In this document: piece by piece, positions 42,053 through 50,285 of the stretch
Layout: every line of letters starts with the position of its first letter
How positions within the stretch are numbered: position 1 is the stretch's first letter
DNA from: Caldilineae bacterium
Lineage (GTDB): Bacteria; Chloroflexota; Anaerolineae; Epilineales; Epilineaceae
Direction: 5' to 3'
Length of the DNA: 64,000 nucleotides
Assembly: GCA_020634625.1 (NCBI GenBank)
Contig: JACKBJ010000013.1
Span: 1-64,000 of the forward strand
Notes under the pieces: model-generated
The model's database searches: none
What the model saw: the letters and a program-made list of their open reading frames with translations, nothing else
What the model was told of the DNA's origin: nothing
Position numbers and translations under genes: made by a program

Positions 42053-42933
42053 GCCAGGCGACCGCGACACCCGTCATCCCCACGGCCGAGCCCTTCGATC
42101 GTCGGGCGCGGCGCCGACCCGAGCTCGATCCGCGCTTCCTGCCGCCGATCCTGATCACCTTGATCCTGGTCGGCGGCAACGCCTCGCTCGGCATGCTCGA
42201 GAGCCCCTGGAAGACCGCCCTGGCGATCCTGACCGCCATGCTGGTCGAGCTGGGGCTCGGGCGGCTGGTGGTCGGGCGCTGGCCGCACCTCGCCAGCGCC
42301 TACATCACCGGCATCAGCGTCGGCATCCTGGTGCGCTCGCCCTTCTACTGGCCCTACGCGCTGTGCAGCGCGCTGTCGATCGCGTCCAAGTACGCGATCC
42401 GGTACCGCGGTCGGCACCTCTTCAACCCCTCGAACCTGGGCATCGTGGCCATGCTCTTCCTGGCGCCGGCGGCCGTGGCCAGCCTCAGCATCCAGTGGGG
42501 CAATCGGCTCCTGCTCATGTTGCCGATCTGGCTGGTGGGCCTCCTGGTGCTGAGCCGCCTGCGTCGGCTCCACATCACGCTGACCTACATCCTGGCCTTC
42601 ACGGTCCTGGCCGGCGCGCGCAGCCTGCTCATCGACCAGCCCTTCCTGGCCGAGCTGGCGCCCGTCACCGGGCCGATGTATCAGCTCTTCGCCATGTTCA
42701 TGGTCACCGACCCGCGCACCACGGTCGCCGGCCGGCGCGGGCAGATCGGGGTGGTGCTGCTGGTGGCCCTGGTCGAATGCGGCTTCCGCTTGCTGCAGGT
42801 GGTGCATGCGCCCTACTACGCGCTCTTCCTGGTAGGCCCGACCGCGCTGATCATCCAGCGGAGCCGGCGGCCCTCGGAAGCACCCGGCGGCGAGAGCGGC
42901 GCGCGACTTCCAGAGGCCGGCGCCGCGGCCTGA
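42049..42933 (+). CDS. NqrB/RnfD-like membrane protein
   Basis: This 294-residue protein has about eight to ten membrane segments. The motif KYAIRYRGRHLFNPSNLGIV and the later FAMFMVTDPRTTVAG match the NQR2/RnfD/RnfE family, whose members carry a flavin-bearing motif near SPLT/MVTDPxT. The other Rnf or Nqr subunits are absent, so it is a stand-alone homologue, known in several phyla beside FG-GAP/UnbV genes. It probably forms a redox or flavin-binding partner of the exported propeller protein. It overlaps that gene by 4 bp. Confidence 0.8.
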   Translation: MSQATATPVIPTAEPFDRRARRRPELDPRFLPPILITLILVGGNASLGMLESPWKTALAILTAMLVELGLGRLVVGRWPHLASAYITGISVGILVRSPFYWPYALCSALSIASKYAIRYRGRHLFNPSNLGIVAMLFLAPAAVASLSIQWGNRLLLMLPIWLVGLLVLSRLRRLHITLTYILAFTVLAGARSLLIDQPFLAELAPVTGPMYQLFAMFMVTDPRTTVAGRRGQIGVVLLVALVECGFRLLQVVHAPYYALFLVGPTALIIQRSRRPSEAPGGESGARLPEAGAAA

Positions 42934-43020
42934 GCCGGCGTCGGCGCGCAACCCCGAGACCGGCGCGGTGTTGTAGGCCCTGGACGACGCGGTCCGCCCC
43001 ACTCCACACGAGGATGACAC

Positions 43021-43191
43021 GTGAACATCAGCGCCCCGACCCAAATGGTCTTCATCGTCTCGGTCGTGCTCGCCCTGCTCGGCATCCTGGGTGTCTTCAA
43101 CGTCGTCGCGGCGCTTGCCGGCTACGCGACCTGGCTCCTGATCCTGGGCTGGGTCGTGCTCGCGGTGGGCTGCCTGGTGAAGGGCTTGTAG
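43021..43191 (+). CDS. Small two-helix membrane protein (56 aa)
   Basis: GTG 43021 with GAGG 8 nt upstream opens a 56-residue frame containing two hydrophobic helices: QMVFIVSVVLALLGILGVF and YATWLLILGWVVLAVGCLV, ending KGL. Codon use agrees with neighbouring genes and a strong terminator follows. No family was recognised. Its hydrophobic pattern suggests a small inner-membrane protein or regulator. Confidence 0.6.
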   Translation: MNISAPTQMVFIVSVVLALLGILGVFNVVAALAGYATWLLILGWVVLAVGCLVKGL

Positions 43192-43234
43192 CCGCGATCC
43201 GATGCCGTCGAAGGCGATCGGAGCCGAGCTGCGG

Positions 43235-43256
43235 ACGGGCGCCCGAGGGCGCCCGT
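43235..43256. terminator. Bidirectional terminator hairpin
   Basis: ACGGGCGCC-CGAG-GGCGCCCGT forms a perfect 9-bp stem with a 4-nt loop, followed by CTTGCGTT. It lies between the small membrane gene and the convergent lipoprotein gene. Confidence 0.65.
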
Positions 43257-43272
43257 CTTGCGTTGGCCGGAG

Positions 43273-43854
43273 CTACTTGTCGCGCTCGAGATGCATCGTC
43301 TTGCGCTCGACCTGGCCGTCCGGCAGGCGATACTCCAGGTAGAAGTCGGCGTCGCGCTCGGGGAAGCACAGGTCGGTCTTGCGGCCCTCGGCCTCGACCG
43401 GTTCGCTGCCGAAGCCTTCGCGGCCGAAGACCAGGTCGCTGACGCCGGAGCTGCGCCAGTTGACGCCGGCGCAGAGCTGGTTCTCGTCGAGCTGGTAGGT
43501 CCAGTTGTCCGGGTAGAACTCGACGAAGGTCTCGGCCGTCGGTGCGGCGCTGGGCGCGGGCGGGCTGGTCGGTGCCGCGGTGACCGGCAGGGCCGTGGCA
43601 GGCAGGGCGGTCGGGGCCAGCGGGGCCGCCTCGGTCGCCTCGGCCGTGGGCGGTTCCGTGGCCGCCTCGGTCGGCAGCGCGGTGGCCTCGCGCGTCGGCG
43701 GTTGCTCGGCGGTCGGCGCCTCGATCACGGCTTCGGTTGCCGGCGGGTCGCTGGCTTCCGGGGAGGCGCCGCCACAGGCGGCCAGGATCGCCGTCAGGCC
43801 CAGGCAGACCAGGCGGCCGGCCGCGGGGTTGCCGAATCGGGACGGATGCTGCAT
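43273..43854 (-). CDS. Lipoprotein with Pro/Thr linker
   Basis: This 193-residue protein has a signal peptide with lipobox LAAC (Cys27) followed by GGASPEASDPP. A long Ala/Pro/Thr/Glu linker (~30-108) precedes a C-terminal beta domain (~110-193) with NWTYQLDENQLCAGVNWRSS, then FCFPERDADFYLEYRLPDG-like sequence. The small C-terminal domain with a W-x-Y...C...V-x-W pattern is common in chloroflexal lipoproteins of unknown function. It is probably tethered outside the membrane. Confidence 0.6.
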   Translation of the reverse strand: MQHPSRFGNPAAGRLVCLGLTAILAACGGASPEASDPPATEAVIEAPTAEQPPTREATALPTEAATEPPTAEATEAAPLAPTALPATALPVTAAPTSPPAPSAAPTAETFVEFYPDNWTYQLDENQLCAGVNWRSSGVSDLVFGREGFGSEPVEAEGRKTDLCFPERDADFYLEYRLPDGQVERKTMHLERDK

Positions 43855-44097
43855 CGGGAAGCTCCTATGGGCCGGACTCCGGCCATCGTATGCGGAACGC
43901 GAATCGCGATTGCAGCTTAGACGGGGCCCGGAGGCCTGTCCAGCTTTGCGAGGCCCGCGATCCCATTGGCGGGCCGGCGCGGGATCGGTCCACGCAAGCG
44001 GGGGAGGGGCCGCGCGGCCCCTCCCCCTTCGATCGACGTCGCTGGCACGATGGCCTTGGCCCGCTCGGCCTTGCCGAGGGCCGGCGCCAGGCCAGGT
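43855..44097. other. Gap holding a strong terminator
   Basis: No gene is seen. A perfect 12-bp stem with GCGC loop (44000-44027, GGGGGAGGGGCC arms) lies downstream of the gene at 44098 and likely terminates it. Confidence 0.5.
44000..44027 (-). terminator. 12-bp GC hairpin
   Basis: Arms 44000-44011 and 44016-44027 are perfectly complementary, loop 44012-44015. Located about 70 bp after the stop of the reverse-strand gene at 44098. No long T-run accompanies it. Confidence 0.55.
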
Positions 44098-44805
44098 CTA
44101 GAGATCGCTGCCCGGCAGGGACAGCCCGCCCCGGCCGCGACCGATGCCCCGCCCGCTGCCGGGCTCGCCGGGGCCGACGCCCGGGCCCGCGCCCGGCTCG
44201 CCGCGCATCCCGCCCCGCACTCCGCCCCGCATCCCACCGGGATGGGCCTTCAGCGCGTCGGCCTGCGCCTGGGTGATCAAACCGTCGGCGACGGCCTTGG
44301 CGATGATCTGGTCCACCGCCGCTTGCATCTGGCTCTGGAAGTCTTGCGGGTCGATGCCCTTGGCCGCGAGCAGGTCGCGCAGGGTCTTGCCCGCGTCATG
44401 TGCCGCCTGCAGCTCCTCGGGAGTCATGCCCAGGATCTGGGCGGTGAGGGCCTGTCGGTCGATCAGGGTCCTGAGCAAGCGACCGGCCAGCATGAGGTCG
44501 GCCTGCTCACGGGTCAGGCGTCCGTCGGCGACGGCCTGGTCCAGGCCCTTCGTGAAGGCCTGCTCCTGGGCCGCATGCAGCTCGTCGAGCGAGATGCCGA
44601 GCGCATCGGCCAGAAGCTGGCCGCGATCGGCGCCGCCAGCCGGGCCGAAGCCGCCGGGGCCGAAGCCGCCGGGGCCGCCATGGGCGCCCCAGCCGCCTTC
44701 GCCGCCGCCGCGGGGACCAAAGGCCAGCGCCGGGTTCGCGACGGCGAGCATGCCCGCCACCGCCAGGCTCAGACCGGCCACGATCACGAGGTTCTTGCGT
44801 TTCAT
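44098..44805 (-). CDS. Exported helical protein with Gly-rich ends
   Basis: This 235-residue protein starts at ATG 44805 (AAGGA about 10 nt upstream) with a clear signal peptide (KRKNLVIVAGLSLAVAGMLA...ALA). The mature part begins with a Gly/Pro/Phe-rich stretch and then two repeats of an amphipathic helical unit: LADALGISLDELHAAQEQAF / QAVADGRLTREQADLMLAGR and AQILGMTPEELQAAHDAGKT / KAVADGLITQAQADALKAHP. The tail is again Gly/Arg-rich. Similar helix-repeat exported proteins occur in Chloroflexota and Firmicutes (DUF2680-like). Role unknown. Confidence 0.6.
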   Translation of the reverse strand: MKRKNLVIVAGLSLAVAGMLAVANPALAFGPRGGGEGGWGAHGGPGGFGPGGFGPAGGADRGQLLADALGISLDELHAAQEQAFTKGLDQAVADGRLTREQADLMLAGRLLRTLIDRQALTAQILGMTPEELQAAHDAGKTLRDLLAAKGIDPQDFQSQMQAAVDQIIAKAVADGLITQAQADALKAHPGGMRGGVRGGMRGEPGAGPGVGPGEPGSGRGIGRGRGGLSLPGSDL

Positions 44806-45092
44806 CGTTCCGTCATCCTTGTGGGTCTCGGCGGCGCGTCTGCCGCCTGCGAGTTCGATGGGCATAGTCTGGACCTCCCGTCTGAGCGCGGGCTTGGCGA
44901 AGTGCAAACGGTTCGTGCTCTGGAGATCACAGCCGGGCTACAACCCTGAGCGCCCGATGGGAGCCGGGCCGCATGACCTGACCACCCGGACAGGCGTCGA
45001 CCTGGCCGGACGGCCGGTGCCGCTGGCGCGGGGCTTCGGGCAGGCTGTCCGGTGCGCGGGACGCGAACGCGCCCCGGCAACGGAAAGGGGCG
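44806..45092. other. Divergent intergenic region
   Basis: About 290 bases between the helical exported gene and the beta-helix gene. It must hold both promoters, but I cannot pick out convincing -35/-10 pairs or operators. Confidence 0.35.
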
Positions 45093-47744
45093 GTGAACGC
45101 CATGCGCATCCAACCCGTCGTGGTTCGGGCGCTGTTGACGGCCTGCGTGGCGGTCGGCACGAGCGGCGGCGCGAGCGGCGCCGAGCCGATGACGGTGTTT
45201 CGCGTGACCCAGCCTGGCGACAGCGGCGCGGGCTCGCTGCGCCAGGCCATCCTCGACGCCAACGCCTCGCCGGGCGGCGACCGGATCGAGTTCGGCATGC
45301 ACCTCTGCGATCCGGTCTGCGTGATCCGCCCGACCATCGCCCTGCCGGCCCTGACCGGCGGCAACACCGTGATCGACGGCTACTCGCAGGCCGGCGCGCT
45401 GCCGCCGAGCGCCAGCGCGCCGGCCCGGATTCGAATCGCCCTGGACGGCAGTGGGGTCGCGAGCCAGAACGGCCTGAACATCGCCTCGGCCCGCAACACG
45501 GTCCAGGGCCTGGCCATCTACGGATTCGGCTGGAACGGCATCGCCATCGGTGGACCCGACGCCGGCTACAACCGGATCCTAGGCAACCACATCGGCCTCG
45601 ACGAGGACGGCCTCGGACTGGCCAGCCGTCGACCCAACGGCTTCGACGGCGTCTTCCTGGGCCTCGGGGCGCATCACAACACGATCGGCGGCGACATCCT
45701 GACCGAGCGCAACGTGATCTCGGGCAACACCTGGGATGGCGTCGGCGTGCACGGCAGCGATACGATCGGCAACCAGGTGCAGGGCAATTTCATCGGCCTG
45801 GACGCCTCGGGCCGTGCCGCCCTGTCCAACACCCTCGATGGCTTGCGCTTCTACGGCGGGGCGGGTCAGCTGGTCGTCGGCGTCGTCGACGCTCCGGGAC
45901 AGCGCAACGTCATCTCGGGCAACGGCCGGGACGGCGTGCGCATGGCCGGTGCGGGGACCACCGGACTGTACCTCGACGGCAACCTCATCGGCACCCGCTT
46001 CGACGGCTTCGCCGCGTTGCCGAACGGCGGCGACGGCCTGCACGTGCTCGACGAGGCGCGCAACGTCAGCCTGGGCACCTCGAGCAGCAGCGCGCTGGGC
46101 CTGATCGCCGGCAACGCCGGGCACGGCATCCACTTCGAGGGCGGCAGCGGCGGAGCGGTGGTTCGGCGTCACTTCATCGGCAGCGACGCGAGCGGACGGC
46201 TGGCGCTGCCCAACGGCGACGGCATTCGCGTCGTCGACTTCCCCGGCCTGACGATCGGCGGGCACGAGCCGGGTCAAGGCAACCTGATCTCGGGCAACCG
46301 GGGCGCCGGCATCGTCCTGACCGGCGACGGGACCACCGACTGCGTGATCGAGGGCAACCGGATCGGCGTCGACGTGTCGGGCGGGGCCGCGCTGGGCAAC
46401 GCCGAGGGCGGCATTCGGATCCTGGCCGGCGCCAGCGACAACCATGTCGGCGGCGGAACGGTCCTGGGCACGGCCGGCAACCTCATCTCGGGCAACCGGC
46501 GGAGCGGCGTCGAGATCGCCGGCCTGGGCAGCGACGGCAACGCGCTGCGCGGCAACCGCATCGGCTGCGATGCGGCCTGTCGGGCAGCGCTGGGGAACGA
46601 CGAGGCGGGCATCCATGTCCATGACGGAGCGGCGGCCAACCGGATCGGTGGCCTTGGCGAGGGCGAAGGCAACCTGATCGCCGCGAACGGCGTGGGCATC
46701 GCGTTGCAGGCCGCCGGACCGGGCAGCCTGATCTACGCCAACCGTATCGGCCTGGGCGCGGAGGGCGCGAGCCGAAGCCTGGGCAATCGGACGGCGGGGG
46801 TGCGCATCGAAGACGGCAGCCGCGATGCCCAGATCCAGGCCAATGCGGTGGCCGACAACGGCGCGGAAGGCCTGCTGATCCAAGGCGAGGACACCTGGGG
46901 CAATCGGCTGCGCGGCAACCGGGTCTACGACAACGTGGGCCCGGGCATTCGGGTGACCGGCGGCGCTCAGCGAGCGATCCAGCCGCCGCGGCTCGACACC
47001 TACGACCCGAGCCGGCTTCGCGTCGGCGGTCGCGGCTGCCCGGGTTGCGAGGTCGAGCTCTTCAGCGACGCGGCCGACGAGGGGGCCCAGCCGATCGGGC
47101 TCGGCTCGGTGGCCGGCAGCGGTGACTTCGGCCTGACCCTCTCCGAGGCGCCGAGCCTGGCCAACCTCACCGCGCTCGTCAGCGACCCGGACGCCGGCTC
47201 CTCGGCCTTCTCGGTGCCGCTGCCGGCCCTGGCTTCGACGGCCACCCCGACCGAGACGGCCAGCGCGACCGCTTCGTCGACATCGACCGCAAGCGCGTCC
47301 CCTGGCGCGTCCCCAAGCGTGACGCCCAAGTCGACCGCAACGCCCACCCTGACACCGACTTCGACGCCGACCGAAACCCCGACATCGACCCCGACGCCGG
47401 GCGCAACGCCGCTTCCGACGCCAGGCGCCAGCCAGACCGCGAGCCCCGGCCCGACGCCGAGCGTCATTCCGAGCTCCACGCCCGGTCGCACGCCGACGCG
47501 AGCCGCCACGTCGAGCCCGGCGCCTAGCCGGACCGGCGGCGCGACGGCCTCGCCGACAGGCTCGAGCTCGCCCGCTCCGGGCGGCGGCCGCCTCTGGCTG
47601 CCGAGCCTCGAGCGGAGTCCCGCCGGCGCATCGGCGCCGGCGCGCCGTCAAGGAGACGAGCCATGTGCGAGAACCGATTCCCGGCGCGTGAATGCACCCT
47701 TCGCCGTCGATCTCGGGCCGGGCCGGCCAGCCCGAGGCGTCTGA
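45093..47744 (+). CDS. Exported right-handed beta-helix protein
   Basis: Up to 883 residues, starting at GTG 45093 or ATG 45102. A signal peptide precedes a NosD/pectate-lyase-like parallel beta-helix (~35-640). It opens with VTQPGDSGAGSLRQAILDAN, then many turns containing NxIxGN, such as RNVISGNTWDGVGVHGS and GNLISGNRGAGIVLTGDGT, and IGLDASG-type loops. A Thr/Pro/Ala/Ser linker (~710-830) follows, then LWLPSLER, the kind of terminus that ends other proteins in this window. Here the frame runs about 45 residues further and overlaps the next gene by 82 bp, so the true end could be nearer 47630 if a frameshift is present. Confidence 0.72.
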   Translation: MNAMRIQPVVVRALLTACVAVGTSGGASGAEPMTVFRVTQPGDSGAGSLRQAILDANASPGGDRIEFGMHLCDPVCVIRPTIALPALTGGNTVIDGYSQAGALPPSASAPARIRIALDGSGVASQNGLNIASARNTVQGLAIYGFGWNGIAIGGPDAGYNRILGNHIGLDEDGLGLASRRPNGFDGVFLGLGAHHNTIGGDILTERNVISGNTWDGVGVHGSDTIGNQVQGNFIGLDASGRAALSNTLDGLRFYGGAGQLVVGVVDAPGQRNVISGNGRDGVRMAGAGTTGLYLDGNLIGTRFDGFAALPNGGDGLHVLDEARNVSLGTSSSSALGLIAGNAGHGIHFEGGSGGAVVRRHFIGSDASGRLALPNGDGIRVVDFPGLTIGGHEPGQGNLISGNRGAGIVLTGDGTTDCVIEGNRIGVDVSGGAALGNAEGGIRILAGASDNHVGGGTVLGTAGNLISGNRRSGVEIAGLGSDGNALRGNRIGCDAACRAALGNDEAGIHVHDGAAANRIGGLGEGEGNLIAANGVGIALQAAGPGSLIYANRIGLGAEGASRSLGNRTAGVRIEDGSRDAQIQANAVADNGAEGLLIQGEDTWGNRLRGNRVYDNVGPGIRVTGGAQRAIQPPRLDTYDPSRLRVGGRGCPGCEVELFSDAADEGAQPIGLGSVAGSGDFGLTLSEAPSLANLTALVSDPDAGSSAFSVPLPALASTATPTETASATASSTSTASASPGASPSVTPKSTATPTLTPTSTPTETPTSTPTPGATPLPTPGASQTASPGPTPSVIPSSTPGRTPTRAATSSPAPSRTGGATASPTGSSSPAPGGGRLWLPSLERSPAGASAPARRQGDEPCARTDSRRVNAPFAVDLGPGRPARGV

Positions 47745-49327
47745 CGGTCCCGATCGCGGCCAGCCTGGGCCTCTGGCTGGCGGGCGCCGGCGTCCTGGCC
47801 GCACCGATCGAGCCGGACGCCTGGATGCCGACCGGATCCTTCGGCTCCGGGCCAAGTCAAGTCCGTGCAACGGCCGACGGTCCCGCTGCGTCGGCCGCCG
47901 TCCCGGCCCTGATCAACTTCCAGGGTCGCCTGAGCGGGGCCGATGGCTGGCCCCTGCCCGATGGTGAGCACGCCCTGGACGTCGCCCTCTACGCCACCGC
48001 CGTTGGCGGCAGCCCGCTCTGGCGGGAGCGCAAGACCCTGCGGCTGGAGGGCGGCCTGTTCACGACCCAGCTGGGGGACAGCCGGCCGCTCGATCCCAGC
48101 CTCGCCGCCCTGGGCGAGCTCTGGGTCGGCCTGGGCATCGACGGAGCGGCCGAGATGGGGCCCCGCATCCGGCTGACCAGCGCCCCCTTCGCCTTGCGCA
48201 GCGCCGACGCCGATGCGCTGGCTGGCCAGACGGCGAGCGACTTCGCCGCGGCCGATCACGGGCACGACGCGCGCTACGTCAAGGTCGAGGGCGACCGAAT
48301 GGAGGCCGCTCTGTCGCGGGCGCCGGTCCTGGAAGTGGTCAACCGCCTCGACGGTTACGGCATCGCGGGGGAGTCGGCCGCCAACATCGGCGTCCTGGGA
48401 TCGGCGGGAAGCGGCGCCGGGTTGCTGGGCATCAGCGGCTTGACCGGCGTATACGGCTCCGGCGAGCGGATTGGCGTCGTGGGGGCCGGTCGCGAGACGG
48501 GGGTCTCGGGCATCGCCACCGGTGCCAGCGGCGACGCCACCGGCGTGCGAGGCCGGGGCACGATCGGTGTCTGGGGCGAGAGCGAGAGCGGAACGGCGCT
48601 GCATGGCGACGGCGGCCAGTACGGCGTCTATGGCGAGAGCGCCTCCGGCATGGGCGTCTTCGGCCATGCCGCGGGCAGCGCGCCGGCCATCGCGGGCCGA
48701 AGCGATGGCAGCGGGGCCGGCGTGGAGGGCCGCAGCGATGCCGGCAACGGCCTGAGCGGCATCGGCGCCAACGGCGTCAAGGGCCTCAGCAACCTCGCCT
48801 TGGGGGGCACCGGCGTCTGGGGCAGCGCCGACCACGGCACCGGCATCTTCGGCGAGGGGGGCCTGAGCGGCGTGCATGGCGAGGGGCAACAGCGCGGTGT
48901 CTACGCCAAGAGCACCGAAGGCATCGGCCTCTTGGCCGAGAGCCGGGACGGGGTCGCCGTCTTCGCCGTCGGCGAGGTGGCCCAGAGCCCGGGCGCCGAC
49001 GGCCTGGTCAAGGCAGGCGTCTACGCCTGGTGCGATCAGAGCGGCGCCCGCATCGTCCGCACCTTCAGCAACGTGCACGCCAGCGACGGCAGCGTCGCGA
49101 TGATCGGCATCGTCGGCGGCAAGCAGGTTGGCGACTGCAGCATCGACTTCGGATTCGATGCCGGGAGCCGCTTCGTCCAGGCCACGGCCGTCAGCCGCAG
49201 CCTGGGGCGAGAGGCCCGCGGCGTGACGATCCGGGACGGAGGTCCTTCGGGCGAGGTGCTGGGCTTCTTCCGATGGGACGCCGCCGGCGTCGGCGAGGCG
49301 GGCTACATCCAGGTCCTGGTCTACTAG
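47663..49327 (+). CDS. Exported fibre-like protein with GVxGxS repeats
   Basis: This 554-residue protein starts at ATG 47663 with AAGGAG 7 nt upstream. After a signal segment (~27-47) comes a domain starting ALINFQGRLSGADGWPLPDG, typical of chloroflexal and bacteroidetal secreted fibres, with LYATAVGGSPLWRERK. The middle (~230-430) is a run of short Gly-rich turns such as GVYGSGERIGVVGAGRETGV and GVWGESESGTALHGDGGQYG, likely a trimeric or solenoid beta structure like phage tail fibres. A C-terminal cap (AGVYAWCDQSGARIVRTF) ends it. It probably builds surface appendages with the neighbouring beta-helix protein. Confidence 0.65.
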   Translation: MCENRFPARECTLRRRSRAGPASPRRLTVPIAASLGLWLAGAGVLAAPIEPDAWMPTGSFGSGPSQVRATADGPAASAAVPALINFQGRLSGADGWPLPDGEHALDVALYATAVGGSPLWRERKTLRLEGGLFTTQLGDSRPLDPSLAALGELWVGLGIDGAAEMGPRIRLTSAPFALRSADADALAGQTASDFAAADHGHDARYVKVEGDRMEAALSRAPVLEVVNRLDGYGIAGESAANIGVLGSAGSGAGLLGISGLTGVYGSGERIGVVGAGRETGVSGIATGASGDATGVRGRGTIGVWGESESGTALHGDGGQYGVYGESASGMGVFGHAAGSAPAIAGRSDGSGAGVEGRSDAGNGLSGIGANGVKGLSNLALGGTGVWGSADHGTGIFGEGGLSGVHGEGQQRGVYAKSTEGIGLLAESRDGVAVFAVGEVAQSPGADGLVKAGVYAWCDQSGARIVRTFSNVHASDGSVAMIGIVGGKQVGDCSIDFGFDAGSRFVQATAVSRSLGREARGVTIRDGGPSGEVLGFFRWDAAGVGEAGYIQVLVY

Positions 49328-49386
49328 CGCGGCGCCAGGCGGACTTCGATCGGACGGCCGGTGGGGTGGGATCGGGCACCGCGGCG

Positions 49387-50244
49387 TCAGCCGCCGGGCG
49401 TCTGCGTCTCGACGGAAGGGCGCATGATCAGGACCGACCGATCCATCCGCTGCAGGATCTCGCGGGCGAAGTCGCTCAGCAGCACCCGGCGCCAGCCCCG
49501 GCCGCGGTTGGCGCCGATGATCACCAGGTCCGCCTGACCGGTCTCCGACTCGGCCAGCACCTCCTCGACCACGAGTCCATGCCGCAGCTTCAGCTCGGCC
49601 GCAATGCCAAGGCCGGCCAGGCTGGCCGCATCCCGGTCCAGCAGCCGGCGCTCGGGCGAGCCCTCGAGCGGCGAGTCGGCATCGCCCTCGAGCTCGGGCG
49701 CCACGACCGATGGTCCGGCGCTCATCTGCGATGCCACGTGCAGGATCGTCACCGATGCGGCCTGGCGCAGGAGACCGGGCAGCTGGGTGGCCAGGACCTC
49801 CACCAGCGGGGCCTCGGTCACGCCGCTGTCGCACAGCAGCAGCCGCCTGGGCGCGCGTCCCTGCCCCTTGGCCACCATCACCGGACAAGGAGCGCGCTCG
49901 ATCACGCGGCGGGTGGTCGAGCCCGGCACGCGTCGGCTCAGCGGCTTGGGCTGCGCGCGTTCGCCGAGGACCACCAGCGCGGGGTCGGACGCCTCCAGCT
50001 CGGCCAGGATCTCCGCGGCTGGACTGCCGAGACGCAGGCGCGTCCGGCAGCTCGGCGCGCCGGGCAGGCTTCGGAGCTGGGCGCGCGCATCGGCGAGGGC
50101 GTCCTCGGCCGCCGCCGCGGCACCCGCATCCCGCGCCACGGTCAGCAGGGTGAGCTCGGCCGCCAGACCGGAGGCCAGCGACGCGGCCAGCCGGAGGACC
50201 GGGTCCGGGTGCGCCGCGAGGCGGCTGGCGACCAGAATGTCCAT
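49387..50244 (-). CDS. Tandem universal stress protein (UspA) domains
   Basis: This 285-residue protein has two Usp domains. The first begins MDILVASRLAAHPDPVLRLA and ends with PCPVMVAKG; the second begins APRRLLLCDSGVTEAPLVEV and carries the ATP-binding type motif GANRGRGWRRVLLSDFAREI before RSVLIMRP. ATG 50244 has GGGAGG 5 nt upstream; the longer open frame upstream is not coding. It lies 41 bp behind the phosphate-transporter-like gene, suggesting joint transcription. Confidence 0.85.
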   Translation of the reverse strand: MDILVASRLAAHPDPVLRLAASLASGLAAELTLLTVARDAGAAAAAEDALADARAQLRSLPGAPSCRTRLRLGSPAAEILAELEASDPALVVLGERAQPKPLSRRVPGSTTRRVIERAPCPVMVAKGQGRAPRRLLLCDSGVTEAPLVEVLATQLPGLLRQAASVTILHVASQMSAGPSVVAPELEGDADSPLEGSPERRLLDRDAASLAGLGIAAELKLRHGLVVEEVLAESETGQADLVIIGANRGRGWRRVLLSDFAREILQRMDRSVLIMRPSVETQTPGG

Positions 50245-50285
50245 GGCGACCTCCCGTTGAGGATCCGTGTCGGCCGGAGCACGCT

